Assembly: GCF_963675165.1 (NCBI RefSeq)
Contig: NC_087380.1
Location: 6,580,071-6,644,070, forward strand
Direction: 5' to 3'
Source of the DNA: Halichondria panicea
Lineage: Eukaryota; Porifera; Demospongiae; Suberitida; Halichondriidae
Length of the DNA: 64,000 nucleotides
In this document: positions 11,275 through 23,586 of the stretch, one piece after another
Numbering within the stretch: position 1 is the first letter of the stretch
How the letters are laid out: each line of letters begins with the position of its first letter
Notes under the pieces: generated by a model
Seen by the model: the letters and a program-made list of their open reading frames with translations, nothing else
Told to the model about the DNA's origin: nothing
Database searches by the model: none
Translations under genes and position numbers: made by a program

Positions 11275-14200
11275 ATGCAGCTGCTGATCATTACTGCAGC
11301 ATTTCTGAGTGCAGTTATGCAAAGGTAAGCCTCCTCTTATGCTGAATGGTTCCCAGATACTCTCTTTTGATGATACAGGAGCTGTTGCCAGGAGTTTGGC
11401 TCGCCACCATTGTGTCTACTCAACCGTTTGGATGTCCTCCCCTGCAGAGTTGTCAATACACACACAACTCTTCTTCCACAAGACAAGTATGTTCAATATA
11501 TAGCTCTTGCGCGCGTGCCCTTATAATTATCTAGTATAAGATCAGTTGCACTCTTTTTTTATATCCACGTTGCATGCAGTGAGTATGCGGTATACAGTAC
11601 AAGGATTCGTGAACGGCCCCTGAGGTGTGAGATTCGTTGCCGTGGTACCAGCCCACAATCTCTCCCTACTGTCGATGGAGATCCCAGAATTTATTATCTT
11701 TTCTCTCCAGGATATGGAAAACAAGAGTAATCACAATGTTTCACATTCAACTACTGTAATTTTTTTGCATACAGCTACGATAACCAGCAGCTAATACGGT
11801 ACAGAGTGCAATGTCCTCGCGACCATTTTTCTTTCTTCAATCTCATGTCTTTGGACCTGGAACCACCTTCTTGCAACAACACAAACACTGGAGAAACAAA
11901 GTGAGAAATCTATCATTATAATTATAATAGACGTTGTATTATCCTGAGCCGTAATTCTTTACAAGGTGTGTGGACTACCTTCAAGTGAGCAGAGGAGGAG
12001 GTGACTTTGGGTTCCTTGAAGTGTGTGGTAACGTCACCCCTGTCTCCCTCCGGTCACAGCTGGACAGCGGTGAGAGATAGTCACACACATAGCAACATGT
12101 CTGTCTGTCTGTGTGTGTGTGTATTCCAGCTATAACTGCTCAACGGTTGCAATGCGACGAAAACTAACAGCTTCTATAGGCTTCTAGCCACGTTCTCTTG
12201 GATTTTGATTCGTGGATTAGCAAACTAAAGCTTCTTTCTCGAGTTATGGCTAGTTTGACTCACATTGAAGGCTGTTGCAGTCTCTTCAGAATCTTTCATA
12301 GCATCATCTGTCCTCACAAACTTTCTATTCAACATATGAGTTAGCCTTGCACTAAAGCGCTAGCTTTTTGTTGTTAAAACAGCTAGCTAGCAGTTTGTGA
12401 AATTGGACACACCCTTTAATTATTCCTGTGGATGTAATGCGCATGCGCGCTCATTCCCCTTCTTCTTCTTCTTCTTCTTTGTAGCCTCCAAATAATGAAG
12501 AGTAGCCCATTGGGCAGACGAAAAAGAATATTGAAAATGGGTATTATTATAACACGCAGTAAGAGGGTGGAGCTTTAAACCAATGTGCTTGTGAGAAGGA
12601 GATCAGCGCGGGTTTGCCTTAGATCTTTGATGAAGAGCAAGAGCCACTCTTGCGCATGGGCAGCTTTCAGCCAGACAAGGCCTTGCAGGAGATTGTAGAG
12701 GGTGTCATGTAGTGCCCTTGGGTCGTGGGGGAGGTGAACACTGATGCAGGATGGGGCATCCTGCAGGAGAGCAAGTCTGCGCATTGAGAGAGCAGGGCAA
12801 CTTACTAAAAAGTGTGAAGGTGATTCTTCTTCAGTGTTGCATAGTTTGCACGATCCATCACCGGGAGAGATATTTCCTCTGTTGCGATATCTAAACCTGG
12901 ACGCATCCAGCTCGAGCCCGTCACAGCCCACTAGGAGCCTGATTCTGAAATTTGAGGGGCCATGCATAGAACGATCCAGCTGACAGCATGACCATAGCAT
13001 CGAAGGGCGACCTAGAAGGGCGGGGAGGGATGAGATAGGGAGATTTGTGCATGTGTCCGTCATCTTGACGTATTGTGTGACTAATGCAGATTTCTTTGCA
13101 GCAGTCTTAAAAGACCCTTTGTTTTTCCCGTTTGAGATCATAGACGAGAGTGAAGGGTAGCAACGAGATAAGACTAGTGTGGACCATGTTTTTAAGAGAC
13201 CTGATGGAGAGTCGGCGAGAAGTCTTTCTACCATAATCTTTTTCGGGAGATCTTCTGAAGACATGCATCCGATAGAGTTAATAAAACAGAGCTGTCTGCA
13301 GTCCACCAATGCCGAGATCTCCAACGAGCCAATAAGGCTGGTGAGGGCGAGTGACGGACATCTTGTAGGCAGGCCTTGAATTGTGCGAAGTAGTTTCCTG
13401 TGAGTTCTCTCCAACATGTTGAGATCGCTCTTTGTTAGGGACCAGAGTTCTGATCCATAGAGCATAATTGGAAGGCAGAGTGAGGAATAAAGCTTGTGAG
13501 AGGTGATTGGGTGGAGGCAGCCGAACCTCGCGCCCACAGAATTCAGGGCAAAGAAGGCACTCCTACCCGCAGAGCAGCGTCCCGAGATTCTGAGGGAGCC
13601 AGAAGAAGACACTAAGCGAAGGACACCAAGGTGTTTGTAACTATCTACCTCCTGGATAATTTCCGAACAAACAGAGAAGGAACGGGACTGGCGTCCAGAG
13701 GTACGTGATCTTGTTGATTCACCAAATACCATGACTGCCGACTTGGAGGAGTTAATTTCATAGCGCCATGTACTCGTATAATGAGAGACGATATTAAGAA
13801 GCTTCTGTAACCCTTCTGGTGAGTCCGCAATGAGAGCAAGATCGTCTGCATACATTGGGGAGGGACAGTGGACCGAGCCAACCATTGCACCTAGGCCACA
13901 GTCATGTAGTTGGGCAAGCAGATCATCAACAAAAACTGAGTAGAGAAGCGGAGACAGGATAGCACCCTGACGAACTCCTTGGGAGATAGGGAAGATTCTT
14001 GAGCGAGACCCTTTGAGAAGAAAGCAGGACGACAGACGAGAGTACCAGTGGACCAGAATGTGCCAAATTCTAGGGTGTATACCCTTTTCTTGAAGTTTCA
14101 CAAAAAGGCCTTTATGCCATACCGTGTCAAAGGCCTTCTTCACATCAAGAAATGCGACAAAGGCTTTCTTGCCACACTCCCTGAGAGATTGAACCGTTTC

Positions 14201-17200
14201 TTGAAATATGAAGGACGTGTGAATTGAGCTGTAACCAGGTCTGAAACCTCCCTGAAGAGGGCTGAGAGATACTCCTTGGTGCAGTATCTTCTCTAAAAGA
14301 AGTTTCTCAAAAAGTTTCCCAACATTAGATAGGAAAGAGATTCCTCTATAATTTGAGGGGTTCTTGAGGTCCTTGTCAGCACCTTTTGGAATAGCGATGA
14401 CTAGACCAAGGGTAAGCAGATCAGGGATGTAGCAGGAAGCAAGCATAGCGTTAAAGATTCTGCACAACTGAAGCTGAACTGCCGGACCAGAGAAGCACAA
14501 GTGTTCTGTTTCAATGCCATCAGGACCAGGTGCTTTCTCACGTTTGAGAGTATCTATAGCGTTGGCAATGTCAGATTGGGTGAGTAAGATATCTCCACCC
14601 TGGGTGGAATCAAGGAGGTCACGAAACCTATTGTTTACACTTTGCAGGTTGTCGGAGTCAAATAGTGGGCTATGACAGGGGGTACCAAGTGTTTCAAAGT
14701 AATTGGCCCAGCCTTCTAAGAGGGTGTCACCAGAATACGAAACATCATTATATACAATGGTGCCAGGGGAAGTTGAGGTGGAGGGAGCGTAGAATCTTTT
14801 GATTTCTCTGAAAAGCTTCTTAGAATCTTTATTGGCCAGGTCTAAGTTTAGTAAATATTGCTCTTTGAGCGAGTGACGATGCTGGCGGAGCAATTTCCTG
14901 AAGTGGCATTTCTTTGACTTATAGATTTCTTTGAGGGGATTTGCCGGGGCCATTGGTTTACCAGCAGATTTCCAGTGACGAAATGCTGATTTCGACTCAG
15001 AGTGGGCAGATTTGAGGTACATAGACCAACCTGGAATAATGTGTTTTTTGTATTTCTTCAGGGGGAGGCCCTTTAATGCCGTGTTATTCATTAAGTGAAT
15101 CAGGTTAGAGATCGAAGAGTCAATGTGAGAGGAGCAGCCCGGAGCAAGAGGGAATGACCAACTATTGACTGCTGTCTCAAGGGGTGAAGTGTATCTCTCC
15201 TCTATTTCAGAACTAGAGAGCTTCGACCAATTCACACGGGGAGTTGAGGAGGAAGTGGTCATGAGAGAGGGAGCTGCAGCAAGGGTGATTTGGATGGTAG
15301 CCGAGATTGGAAGGTGGTCAGAGGTATTCAAGGGGCACTCATCCAAAACTTTAGCGGAGGTGAAAGCATCTAAGAAGCGGGAGTGGCATAGGATATGGTC
15401 AATGGTTGACTCGCTGTTATGAGCCTCGCTGATATATGTGTGGGAGTGAGTAGAGGAGCCGACGTGTGATATCCAAGATCCAGATCCAGATTCTCCTGGC
15501 AGAATCATCTTTGTCTTGAGGGCCTGGTAAGCCACAAAACACTACCATATAACAATATATAGATAACAATATGCATGTACACAGGTCTTTTCTTCTTAGA
15601 TATTATATACACTGAACTACAGATCCTGGAAGAATCAATTTTCTTCTTTCTTGAGGTCCTGGTAAGCCACATAATACAATAAATAACAACAATAGATGCA
15701 TGTAAAAAAGTCTATTCTTCTCAGTGACTTTATATAGATAAGCTAACTTTAATATAAAATTCATTATAGATAACACTCTAATACTTTTGAGCGAAAGCAA
15801 AAACATGGCGAGAGGCATTAGCACAGCGCCAGCTTGAACACTAGTTCTACTATAAAGGAGAAGCAAATTTCAACAAGTTTTGGATTTACTTTACCCTCTC
15901 TCTGACTCTTAAAACTACAGGTACGGTTGAGGTGATACTGAGGACAAGTGAAGACGGACGCTTCCCTGGATTCTCCGCAGCTGTTGTGTGTGTGAGCACT
16001 GCCCTCTTGCAAGGACTTGATGATGGTGGGACGTCATTGCCACGAATTGACGGCAGTGGGGTGTCTGCTAAACTTGATCAATTTGTAAGGCGATGTCATT
16101 ATTATATAAACTATAGATGTGATATTCTTCTGCATGCTATACGTACAGAATTCCAGAGTGAGGAGACAAGTGGAGTATGTGCATCGAGTGAGACGCAGCA
16201 CAGAAGAGCAGGCTAGGAGTCTGGCATGCAGTGTGGATGATGTCAACATTCCCTTTGATGCTGGGATCACGTATAACAACAAAGTCGTCAGCATCGTGGA
16301 CATGGCAACAATGAATGTGATTAGGAGGTATATGCTTACGTGCATACACATGTGGGATTCTGTGTTCATAATTATTATTACTTCATAGGCTGCCAGCTCC
16401 AATTAACAAACTGACAATATTGGATAACAGTGGCTCTCAACAAGAGTTTTATCGAGAGGCCCCCCTAACCAATAGTACTGTCATGATTTTTCCTGGCCCA
16501 GGTGAGTTTGAGTTTGCTCTAACATGCGTGCATACACACTGAGCCTGTCCGCATGTACACACAGGCCCTTTGACTCGAGCTGGAGTGTTTGTCTTCTTCA
16601 CCAGTGTCACGACCATTCCCGAACTAGGCAACATTTCACCACAGGTATAGCCATACCTGATAGTGTAACCATGTTATCGTCCACTCTCTACAGCTGGTTA
16701 TTCCCAGTGGTCAGGATGCTGATGTCACCGCTAGTCTCCTGGCAGGTCATGTGAGTCAGGCATCGAACGGTCAAATTGAGTGTAGTACGTTAAAGTGTTA
16801 TATCGATTGAAAATGTGGTTAAATACATTTTTTGCAGATTACACTGACAATAAGATTCTCCTTGCACTTCTTAACCGGCATATTGTCAACCCAGTGCTGG
16901 AAACAGTGATCGATGTGGTACTCAATTGTACTAACAGGTACATTATGTAACAGAGTCAAGTTATACCCCTTATTTCTATGGACCTGTGATGTTACACTCG
17001 ATCATAATAGTTTAGACTTATATGTAGCACTCAATCATAATTATTTACACTAGAGTTGATTCATAATTCTTTGTTCATAATTATTATGGATTACCATGCA
17101 CTCACATGATCCAGAGAACAACCAGGAAAAATTGAACAAATTGCTGCAAGCATACGTAAGCTGCAAATAATTACAATTGTATTTCCTACTATATATACTG

Positions 17201-20200
17201 TAGTGCTATGGAAATTAAAACTAACATGCATTTTTATCGCACATTAATTTTATTGGCTTTTATTCGAGGCCTGTACATGAAATCGCACCCTTTATCGAGG
17301 AAATAACTTTTTTCTTTGCCTTATATAATTATGGGCCAAAACGCAATATTTTATGCTTGCATATTATTTCTAACACTATATACCGGTACCATTTTGTGAA
17401 CTGTGTCGTGTGTGCACACAAGTTCAACAAATACGTGTAGTAGATGTTGTTTATTGTTACTCGTACAACTTGTATGCACAATACAATGTTCTCTATCCAT
17501 ACAGCACTTGACTTTCAGTTCAGTCAGGAGGTGATCTCTGGAGCAGAAGAAAATGGAACAGTTTGCGTTTGTGTGGAGATAGTTACTGATATCTTCCTGC
17601 CCAGAAATGTGGAAATAAGAGTGTTCACACAAGATGGAAATGCCACTGGTAACTACCGTATAGCGAGAATATTTCGAGGGTATAAAGTTTCTTGGAATGA
17701 CCGCTAGAAAAAGCTTTTGTGGATTTAATGTACACGGAATAGCAGCCTTTCTGCCATGCATGCAATATTTAATTCTTGGGTATAAATGTTCGCGATGCAT
17801 GCGAAAACGGGAAACATTAATTTTATACCCTCGAAATATGCACGCTATACGATATACAGCTAGTCAGTGATGTTATGTTGCTCATTCCCTTATATAGAGC
17901 CGGGTGACTACACTGCTGTCAATGCCACCGTCACGTTTATTAGTGGAACCGTTTGTGACGGACCAGGATCTGAGATGTGCATAGACATTGATATTGTATC
18001 TGATGATAATTTGGTAGAGTTTTTTGATGAAGTGTTCCTGGTGACAGCACAATCCCTCGATCCTAATGTCAACGTCATCAATAATACCACCGTTATTATT
18101 GTAGATAGTGATGGTAGGTGAATTATAATATTTATTGTATGCAATTTGGTACCCTACATGCATTTAACATTTTTTACATACAATCATATACATCGAATGC
18201 TTAGCAACATCTATTTTATACATGCACAAGTACACACAGTTTATGTTGAAGTCGTAGTAACGATGATGCAGTGCATCATTAAAAACTAATTTTTAAAAGT
18301 CTTTGTGTTCTGCAGTGCCGCTTTGTAGCTTTTATCTCACTCTTGCAGCTACCAATAGCTAGTGCTCTAGTACGTGCAGAGCTAACTACTAAGTAGAATA
18401 GCAACTTTCTTAACTGTTTTTGCTATGCAAGAGAACGAAACTGACTTCAATGTGAGTTTTTTTATGTAGATCTAGACTAGCCAGAGCAAAGCTTTAATGT
18501 TGCTTGAGGTTTGAGAAACAGAGTCTTCTTTGTGTTAATAATAGCTTAGCTTGCTTAGCACTATTCTAAATCAGTTATATAGGCCTCGTCCAACGGTCAC
18601 TATGGAGTTTTGAGACCCTTAGGCCCTTAGTAGCACCCTCGCTATGCTCGAGATGCTACAGCCTCGGGCTCGGGTCTCAAAACCCCATAGAGACCTTGGA
18701 CTCAGCCTATTTTTATAACTATTATAATTATACAGGTACCATTTTGTGAACTGTGTCGTGTGTGCACACAAGCTCAAAACAAATATGTGTAGTATAGATG
18801 TTGTTTATTGCTACTCGTACAACTTGTATATGCACAATACAATGTTCTCTATCCATACAGCACTTGACGTTCAGTTCAGTCAGGAGGTGATCTCTGGAGC
18901 AGAAGAAAATGGAACAGTTCGCGTTTGTGTGGAGATAGTTACTGATATCTTCCTGCCCAGAAATGTGGAAATAAGAGTGTTCACACAAGATGGAAATGCC
19001 ACTGGTAACTACCATATAGCGAGAATATTTCGAGGGTATAAAGTTTCACGGAATGACCGCTAGAAAAAGTTTTTTGTGGATTTAATGTACACGGAATAGC
19101 AGCCTTTCTGCAATGCACGCAATATTTAATTCTTGGGTATAAATGTTCGCGATACATGCGAAAACGGGAAACATTAATTTTATACCCTCGAAATATGCAC
19201 GCTATACGATATACAGCTAGTCAGTGATGTTATGTTGCTCATTCCCTCATATATAGAGCCGGGTGACTACACTGCTGTCAATGCCACCGTCACGTTTTTT
19301 AGTGGAACCGGATTAGGATCTGAGATGTGCATAGACATTGATATTGTATCTGAGGATAATTTGGTAGAGTTTGATGAAGTGTTCCTGGTGACAGCACAAT
19401 CCCTCAATCCTAATGTCAACGTCATCAATAATACCACTGTTATTATTATAGATAGTGATGGTAGGTGAATTATAATATTTATTGTATGCAATTTGGTACC
19501 CTACATGCATTTAACATTTTTTACATGATACATACAATCATGCATACATCGAATGCTTAGCAACATCTATTTAATACATGCACAAGTACACACAGTTTAT
19601 GTTGAAGTCGTAGTAACGATGATGCAGTGCATCATTAAAAACTAATTTTTAAAAGTCTTTGTGTTCTGCAGTACCGCTTTGTAGCTTTTATCTCACTCTT
19701 GCAGCTACCAATAGCTAGTGCTCTAGTGCAGAGCTAACTACTAAGTAGACTATAGCAACTTTCTTAACTGTTTTTGCTATGCAAGAGATGGAACCTTCAA
19801 TGTGAGTTTTTTTATGTAGACTAGCCAGAGCAAAGCTTTAATGTTGCTTGAGGTTTGTAGAAACAGAGTCTTCTTAATAGCTTAGCTTGCTTAACACTAT
19901 TCTAAATCAGTTATAGGCCTCGTCCAACGGTTACTATGGAGTTTTGAGACCCTTAGGCCCTTAGTAGCACCCTCGCTACGCTCGAGATTCGGGTCACAAA
20001 ACCCCATAGAGACCTTGGACTCAGCCTATAACTATTATATACAGGTACCATTTTGTGAACTGTGTCGTGTGTGCACATGCACAAGCTCAACAAATACGTG
20101 TAGTAGATGTTGTTTATTGCTACTCGTACAACTTGTATGCACAATACAATGTTCTCTATCCATACAGCACTTGACGTTCAGTTCAGTCAGGAGGTGATCT

Positions 20201-21936
20201 CTGGAGCAGAAGAAAATGGAACAGTTCGCGTTTGTGTGGAGATAGTTACTGATATCTTCCTGCCCATAAATGTGGAAATAAGAGTGTTCACACAAGATGG
20301 AAATGCCACTGGTAACTACCGTATAGCGAGAATATTTCGAGGGTATAAATTTTTGCAGAATGACCGTTAGAAAAAGCTTTTTTTTTGTGGATTTAATGTA
20401 CACGGAATAGCAGCCTTTCTGCCATGCACGCAATATTTAATTCTTGGGTATAAATGTTCGCGATACATGCGAAAACGGGAAACATTAATTTTATACCCTC
20501 GAAATATGCACGCTATACGATATACAGCTAGTCAGTGATGTTATGTTGCTCATTCCATCATATAGAGCCGGGTGACTACACTGCTGTCAATGCCACCGTC
20601 ACGTTTGTTAGTGGAACCGGACCAGGATCTGAGATGTGCATAGACATTGATATTGTATCTGATGATGATTTGGTAGAGTTTGATGAAGTGTTCCTGGTGA
20701 CAGCACAATCCCTCGATCCTAATGTCAACGTCATCAATAATATCACCGTTATTATCGTTAATAGTGATGGTAGGTGAATTATAGTTGTATGCAATTTGGT
20801 ACCCTCCCTCATTTACAGAGCCAGTATTCAGGTTTACACAAGGTGTGGTTACAGCTTGTGAGAGTGAGGGTGTTGCCATGGTATTTGGCATTGAGCTTGT
20901 GTCTTCGACACTTGCTATCCCTATTGACATCACCATTGAAATGGATAATGTGCTCAACACACTGACATTTCCTTCTGGGTCTGTCCCCAACAGTAACACA
21001 ACACTCAATTTAATCACTACCCTCAACGGCACCAATCGGATTCTTTTGGCCATGGCAACAGTGACACCTCTGGGCTCATTTCAATTCAATATGAACTCTG
21101 CCACTGTAGCCCTGTTCACTAATGACAGTGAGTAGTTGAGTGTATGTATCAGCTGTTACTTTGTTGCTTCCTTACAGGTGAGCCAGTGCTCTACTGCACT
21201 TCATTTGTACGAGGTGCCTCATCTGACGATGGATTTGTAGGAGTTAATTTACAGAATGGTCCCTTCAGGTTTCTGGAACAAAATTACACTTCTATCTTTG
21301 TAAGTCTACCCAGTTTGTGTTTTCACTAATTCACAGTACACTTACTAGGTCAGCAGCAATGGATATGTGTCTCTTAGTGCTGCGTTTACAATTTTTTCCC
21401 CAAGAGTGCTCCCACTTGTATCGTCCAACCCCCCGGTATTAGCCCCATTTTGGTCAGATTCAGATCCAAGTGCTGGTGGGTTAGTACTTTATGCAGAGAC
21501 TCAAGACTCCATGCTCCTCACACGAGCTGCTAATGAAGTGAGCACTGCCTTTCCTGGCCAGCCTACCTTCACTCCTATGTCTCTGTTCATTGCTACTTGG
21601 CTTCAAGTCCCTCCCTTTGATGATCCTGAGGTGAGTCGATATAATACTTATCTGCAATAATCATGGATCTTTATTCAGGTAAATACTTTCCAAGTCGTCA
21701 TGGCATCAGATGGTCAACGTTCATTTGTCCTTTTCCTCTACGATGACATACAAGGGACAAACGGTGGTCGTGCACTGGCTGGAATCAATGGTGGTGATGG
21801 TGTCCGCTCTGTGACTGTACCTGGCTCCTTATCACTAAGTATCATGAACATAATGACCACTAGCAATGTGGGGAGGCCTGGAGTGTGGATGTTCAGAGTG
21901 GACACTTCCGCCATCATTGATCCCAGTGAGCCCTAA
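11275..21936 (+). CDS. Secreted CUB / Calx-beta / NIDO domain protein, 22 exons
   Basis: Exons: 11275-11324, 11379-11486, 11580-11726, 11775-11900, 11966-12069, 15921-16084, 16149-16327, 16389-16501, 16565-16644, 16694-16745, 16838-16937, 17115-17155, 17505-17648, 17898-18113, 18861-19004, 19257-19460, 20168-20311, 20566-20769, 20819-21127, 21178-21299, 21349-21630, 21679-21936. Every junction is GT-AG with matching phase and the sum is 1097 codons. Exon 1 encodes a signal peptide (MQLLIITAAFLSAV). Exons 3-6 give a CUB-like domain (FLEVCGNVTP, then DGRFPGFSAAVVC). Next come two furin-like sites (RVRRQ and RVRRS), three near-identical Calx-beta modules each on two exons, a divergent fourth, and a NIDO domain (VSSNGYVSL, VVMASDG). 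It is likely an extracellular adhesion or matrix protein. The final exon could instead splice at GTGAGC near 21926 into further exons I cannot place. Confidence 0.82.
12458..15540 (-). mobile_element. Non-LTR retrotransposon (LINE) in intron 5 of the NIDO gene
   Basis: The element lies antisense to the host gene between exons 5 (ends 12069) and 6 (starts 15921). Its 3' end, read on the minus strand, is a short (AAG)n tail at about 12465-12483, as in CR1/L2-type LINEs that end in microsatellites rather than poly-A. The 5' end is truncated inside the endonuclease region. Sequence around 15487-15600 is partly repeated at 15628-15730, so the 5' junction is not clean. I could not identify a target duplication. 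Confidence 0.75.
12575..15535 (-). CDS. LINE ORF2-like endonuclease (partial) and reverse transcriptase, 986 aa
   Basis: The N-terminus retains only the end of the apurinic endonuclease domain (TIDHIL, then TSDHLPI, residues about 45-80). A reverse transcriptase follows at about residues 340-640: NYRGISFLS, FLDVKKAFD with the first catalytic Asp, GVRQGAILSP, and the YADD box at about residue 562 (13841-13852). The C-terminus has a CxxC...HxxxxC knuckle (CKLCNTEE, HFLVSC). There is no internal stop over almost 3 kb, which suggests recent insertion or constraint, but the missing endonuclease start means this copy should not retrotranspose alone. Clade is probably CR1/L2/Jockey-like; not resolved. 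Confidence 0.88.
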   Translation of the reverse strand: MAYQALKTKMILPGESGSGSWISHVGSSTHSHTYISEAHNSESTIDHILCHSRFLDAFTSAKVLDECPLNTSDHLPISATIQITLAAAPSLMTTSSSTPRVNWSKLSSSEIEERYTSPLETAVNSWSFPLAPGCSSHIDSSISNLIHLMNNTALKGLPLKKYKKHIIPGWSMYLKSAHSESKSAFRHWKSAGKPMAPANPLKEIYKSKKCHFRKLLRQHRHSLKEQYLLNLDLANKDSKKLFREIKRFYAPSTSTSPGTIVYNDVSYSGDTLLEGWANYFETLGTPCHSPLFDSDNLQSVNNRFRDLLDSTQGGDILLTQSDIANAIDTLKREKAPGPDGIETEHLCFSGPAVQLQLCRIFNAMLASCYIPDLLTLGLVIAIPKGADKDLKNPSNYRGISFLSNVGKLFEKLLLEKILHQGVSLSPLQGGFRPGYSSIHTSFIFQETVQSLRECGKKAFVAFLDVKKAFDTVWHKGLFVKLQEKGIHPRIWHILVHWYSRLSSCFLLKGSRSRIFPISQGVRQGAILSPLLYSVFVDDLLAQLHDCGLGAMVGSVHCPSPMYADDLALIADSPEGLQKLLNIVSHYTSTWRYEINSSKSAVMVFGESTRSRTSGRQSRSFSVCSEIIQEVDSYKHLGVLRLVSSSGSLRISGRCSAGRSAFFALNSVGARFGCLHPITSHKLYSSLCLPIMLYGSELWSLTKSDLNMLERTHRKLLRTIQGLPTRCPSLALTSLIGSLEISALVDCRQLCFINSIGCMSSEDLPKKIMVERLLADSPSGLLKTWSTLVLSRCYPSLSSMISNGKNKGSFKTAAKKSALVTQYVKMTDTCTNLPISSLPALLGRPSMLWSCCQLDRSMHGPSNFRIRLLVGCDGLELDASRFRYRNRGNISPGDGSCKLCNTEEESPSHFLVSCPALSMRRLALLQDAPSCISVHLPHDPRALHDTLYNLLQGLVWLKAAHAQEWLLLFIKDLRQTRADLLLTSTLV
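17654..17854. mobile_element. MITE in the Calx-beta module 1 intron
   Basis: Inverted ends TACCGTATAGCG and CGCTATACGATA enclose about 200 bp, each followed inward by ATTTCGAGGGTATAAA. The MITE lies between the two exons of the module. It was present before the triplication, since the same element sits at the same position in the other two units. Confidence 0.7.
18581..18710. repeat. Foldback repeat in the intron after Calx-beta module 1
   Basis: The arm near 18596-18625 (CTATGGAGTTTTGAGACCC) pairs imperfectly with the arm near 18671-18700 (GGGTCTCAAAACCCCATAG). The stretch recurs in the intron after module 2 at about 19915-20030. Confidence 0.6.
19010..19211. mobile_element. MITE in the Calx-beta module 2 intron
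   Basis: Second copy of the MITE at 17654-17854, carried along by the tandem duplication. The left end has a base change (CCATATAGCG). Confidence 0.7.
20317..20522. mobile_element. MITE in the Calx-beta module 3 intron
   Basis: Third copy of the same MITE, again between the two exons of the module. Confidence 0.7.
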
Positions 21937-23586
21937 CAACCAACAATGTGAGTTTATCCCAACATTTGAGCGTGTGAGCTGATTATATATTCTTGTTTTC
22001 ACATGCAGGCTCAAGCTTACACCATTGACTGCTGTATAGTATATCGAATTTATAAGTAGAAATATTATCGTAGTGACAGCATACATAATTATTGCATAAA
22101 TCAACATCGTAATTATAATAAATATGCACAATTGTATATCAGAGACATCGTCCAAGGCCAATTTTTCTATAGAAGAACAGAAGAACAAAAGAGTTGTCTA
22201 TAATTAGCGGGGGGGGATATACTGAACAAACAGAATAGCCGACACTTAGTTACCCACACACTGAGAGTATGAATGTGGTCCGTGGAAGCGATACAGAAAG
22301 GAGCCTTTATTTTAGAAATCGAACAATTCAAGCTCAATTATTATTATTCAAGCTTTACAGTCACAGTGTGAGGTGATGATAGAAGCTTGTGAAAGTAATG
22401 GAACATGGAGTGGATCTGCTCATTGTATACACTGAGAAACCTTTAATATACGTGCATTATAGTTATCATTCATAATGGCAAACTAGTGCGCTGTGGCCAT
22501 TCGCTGTTGTGATGCTGGATACATGAACTCTCAAAGGAAGGAATTGTGGGACTGGAGTGACATGCACTGGCATGCATGGGTCATGTAAAACTTGTCAATT
22601 AAGGTATTATAGAGATTATTGAAACTGAATGTCTAGCATTAAGTTAATACTCAAACAGCTATCTGTTCAGACCTCTCTCTGTACTCAGTATATACATGTA
22701 GCGGAATCACAGTTACAGTCTTGACTGTATATAGTCCATGCATGCAGATCGACTTGAAGGAACTGTTACTATACTCAAAGCTGTTATATACGGCGGCTAT
22801 ATAGTGTCGGCAGGTGGAACAATGAGAATTAACATGTCTGGCAAAGGAGTGAACATGTGGTGTAGCTAGCTAGTGTTAACAGTCTGTCTCTGTTATGTAT
22901 TTGTCCCCATTAAGTACTCAGGGGCATTATATTAGTGACGCCTGTCTGTCAGTCACAATTTGCCAAGCCATCCCCTGCCTTCACTGTATTTCTGGCTGTA
23001 TATCTATAATCTTACCCGAGTGAGTGGTGGCTATCCTGCTTACTGCATGGTATATTGTCGACAGAACCACCACTGTATATATGATGTGCTTTGGTGCCAT
23101 TGAAGAGCATAAAATTATATAAGTATACAAGCAAGGTAAAGCACACCACTGTATGTCACTAGACAGAAGTATAGGCATGGGCAATACAAATTAGCAGTAT
23201 ATGTACCATCTTGTCCCCAGCTATTAGTCAGAACACAGCAACAGAAAAATAAGTTGACAAGATTCCCGGCCATTAAGAATTAACAAGTACTATAATTATA
23301 TAGCATACTGTTAACTATACCTATAGAAACAGATTCTTTACTCTACGTACACAATCACTTACGTACATATGCACTGTGGTTTCCAAACCCTATCAATAAT
23401 TATTGTGTTCCTATATCATGTACTATAAATTTCGAGGTGAGTCAAACAGAAATTTATGCTCGCTTATTTTTCAACCGCTATATACAGACACATTAATTAA
23501 TTAAAAAGGTACAACGCAACAACATTGTGTGCTAGTCAACTACACAAAAGAACAGACCGTGTTTAAATTATAGACAAATACGATTT
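21937..23586. other. Intergenic region between the NIDO gene and receptor copy 2
   Basis: No complete gene. Near 22385-22435 the plus strand reads ACESNGTWSG, a sushi/CCP-like ending, then stops; this looks like an exon relic matching the one near 8000. A G-run lies at about 22207-22217. Confidence 0.4.

Larger units (their letters stand above)
17384..20780 (+). repeat. Tandem genomic triplication of a two-exon Calx-beta module
   Basis: Units start near 17386, 18735 and 20043, each at the sequence TACCATTTTGTGAACTGTG, giving periods of about 1349 and 1308 bp; the third is shorter. Exons and introns are copied alike. Unit 1 differs by a Cys in place of Arg (VCVCVEIV) and 12 extra nucleotides in its second exon. 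All introns keep phase 1, so each unit adds one complete module of 348 or 360 nt without disturbing the frame. Confidence 0.9.
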
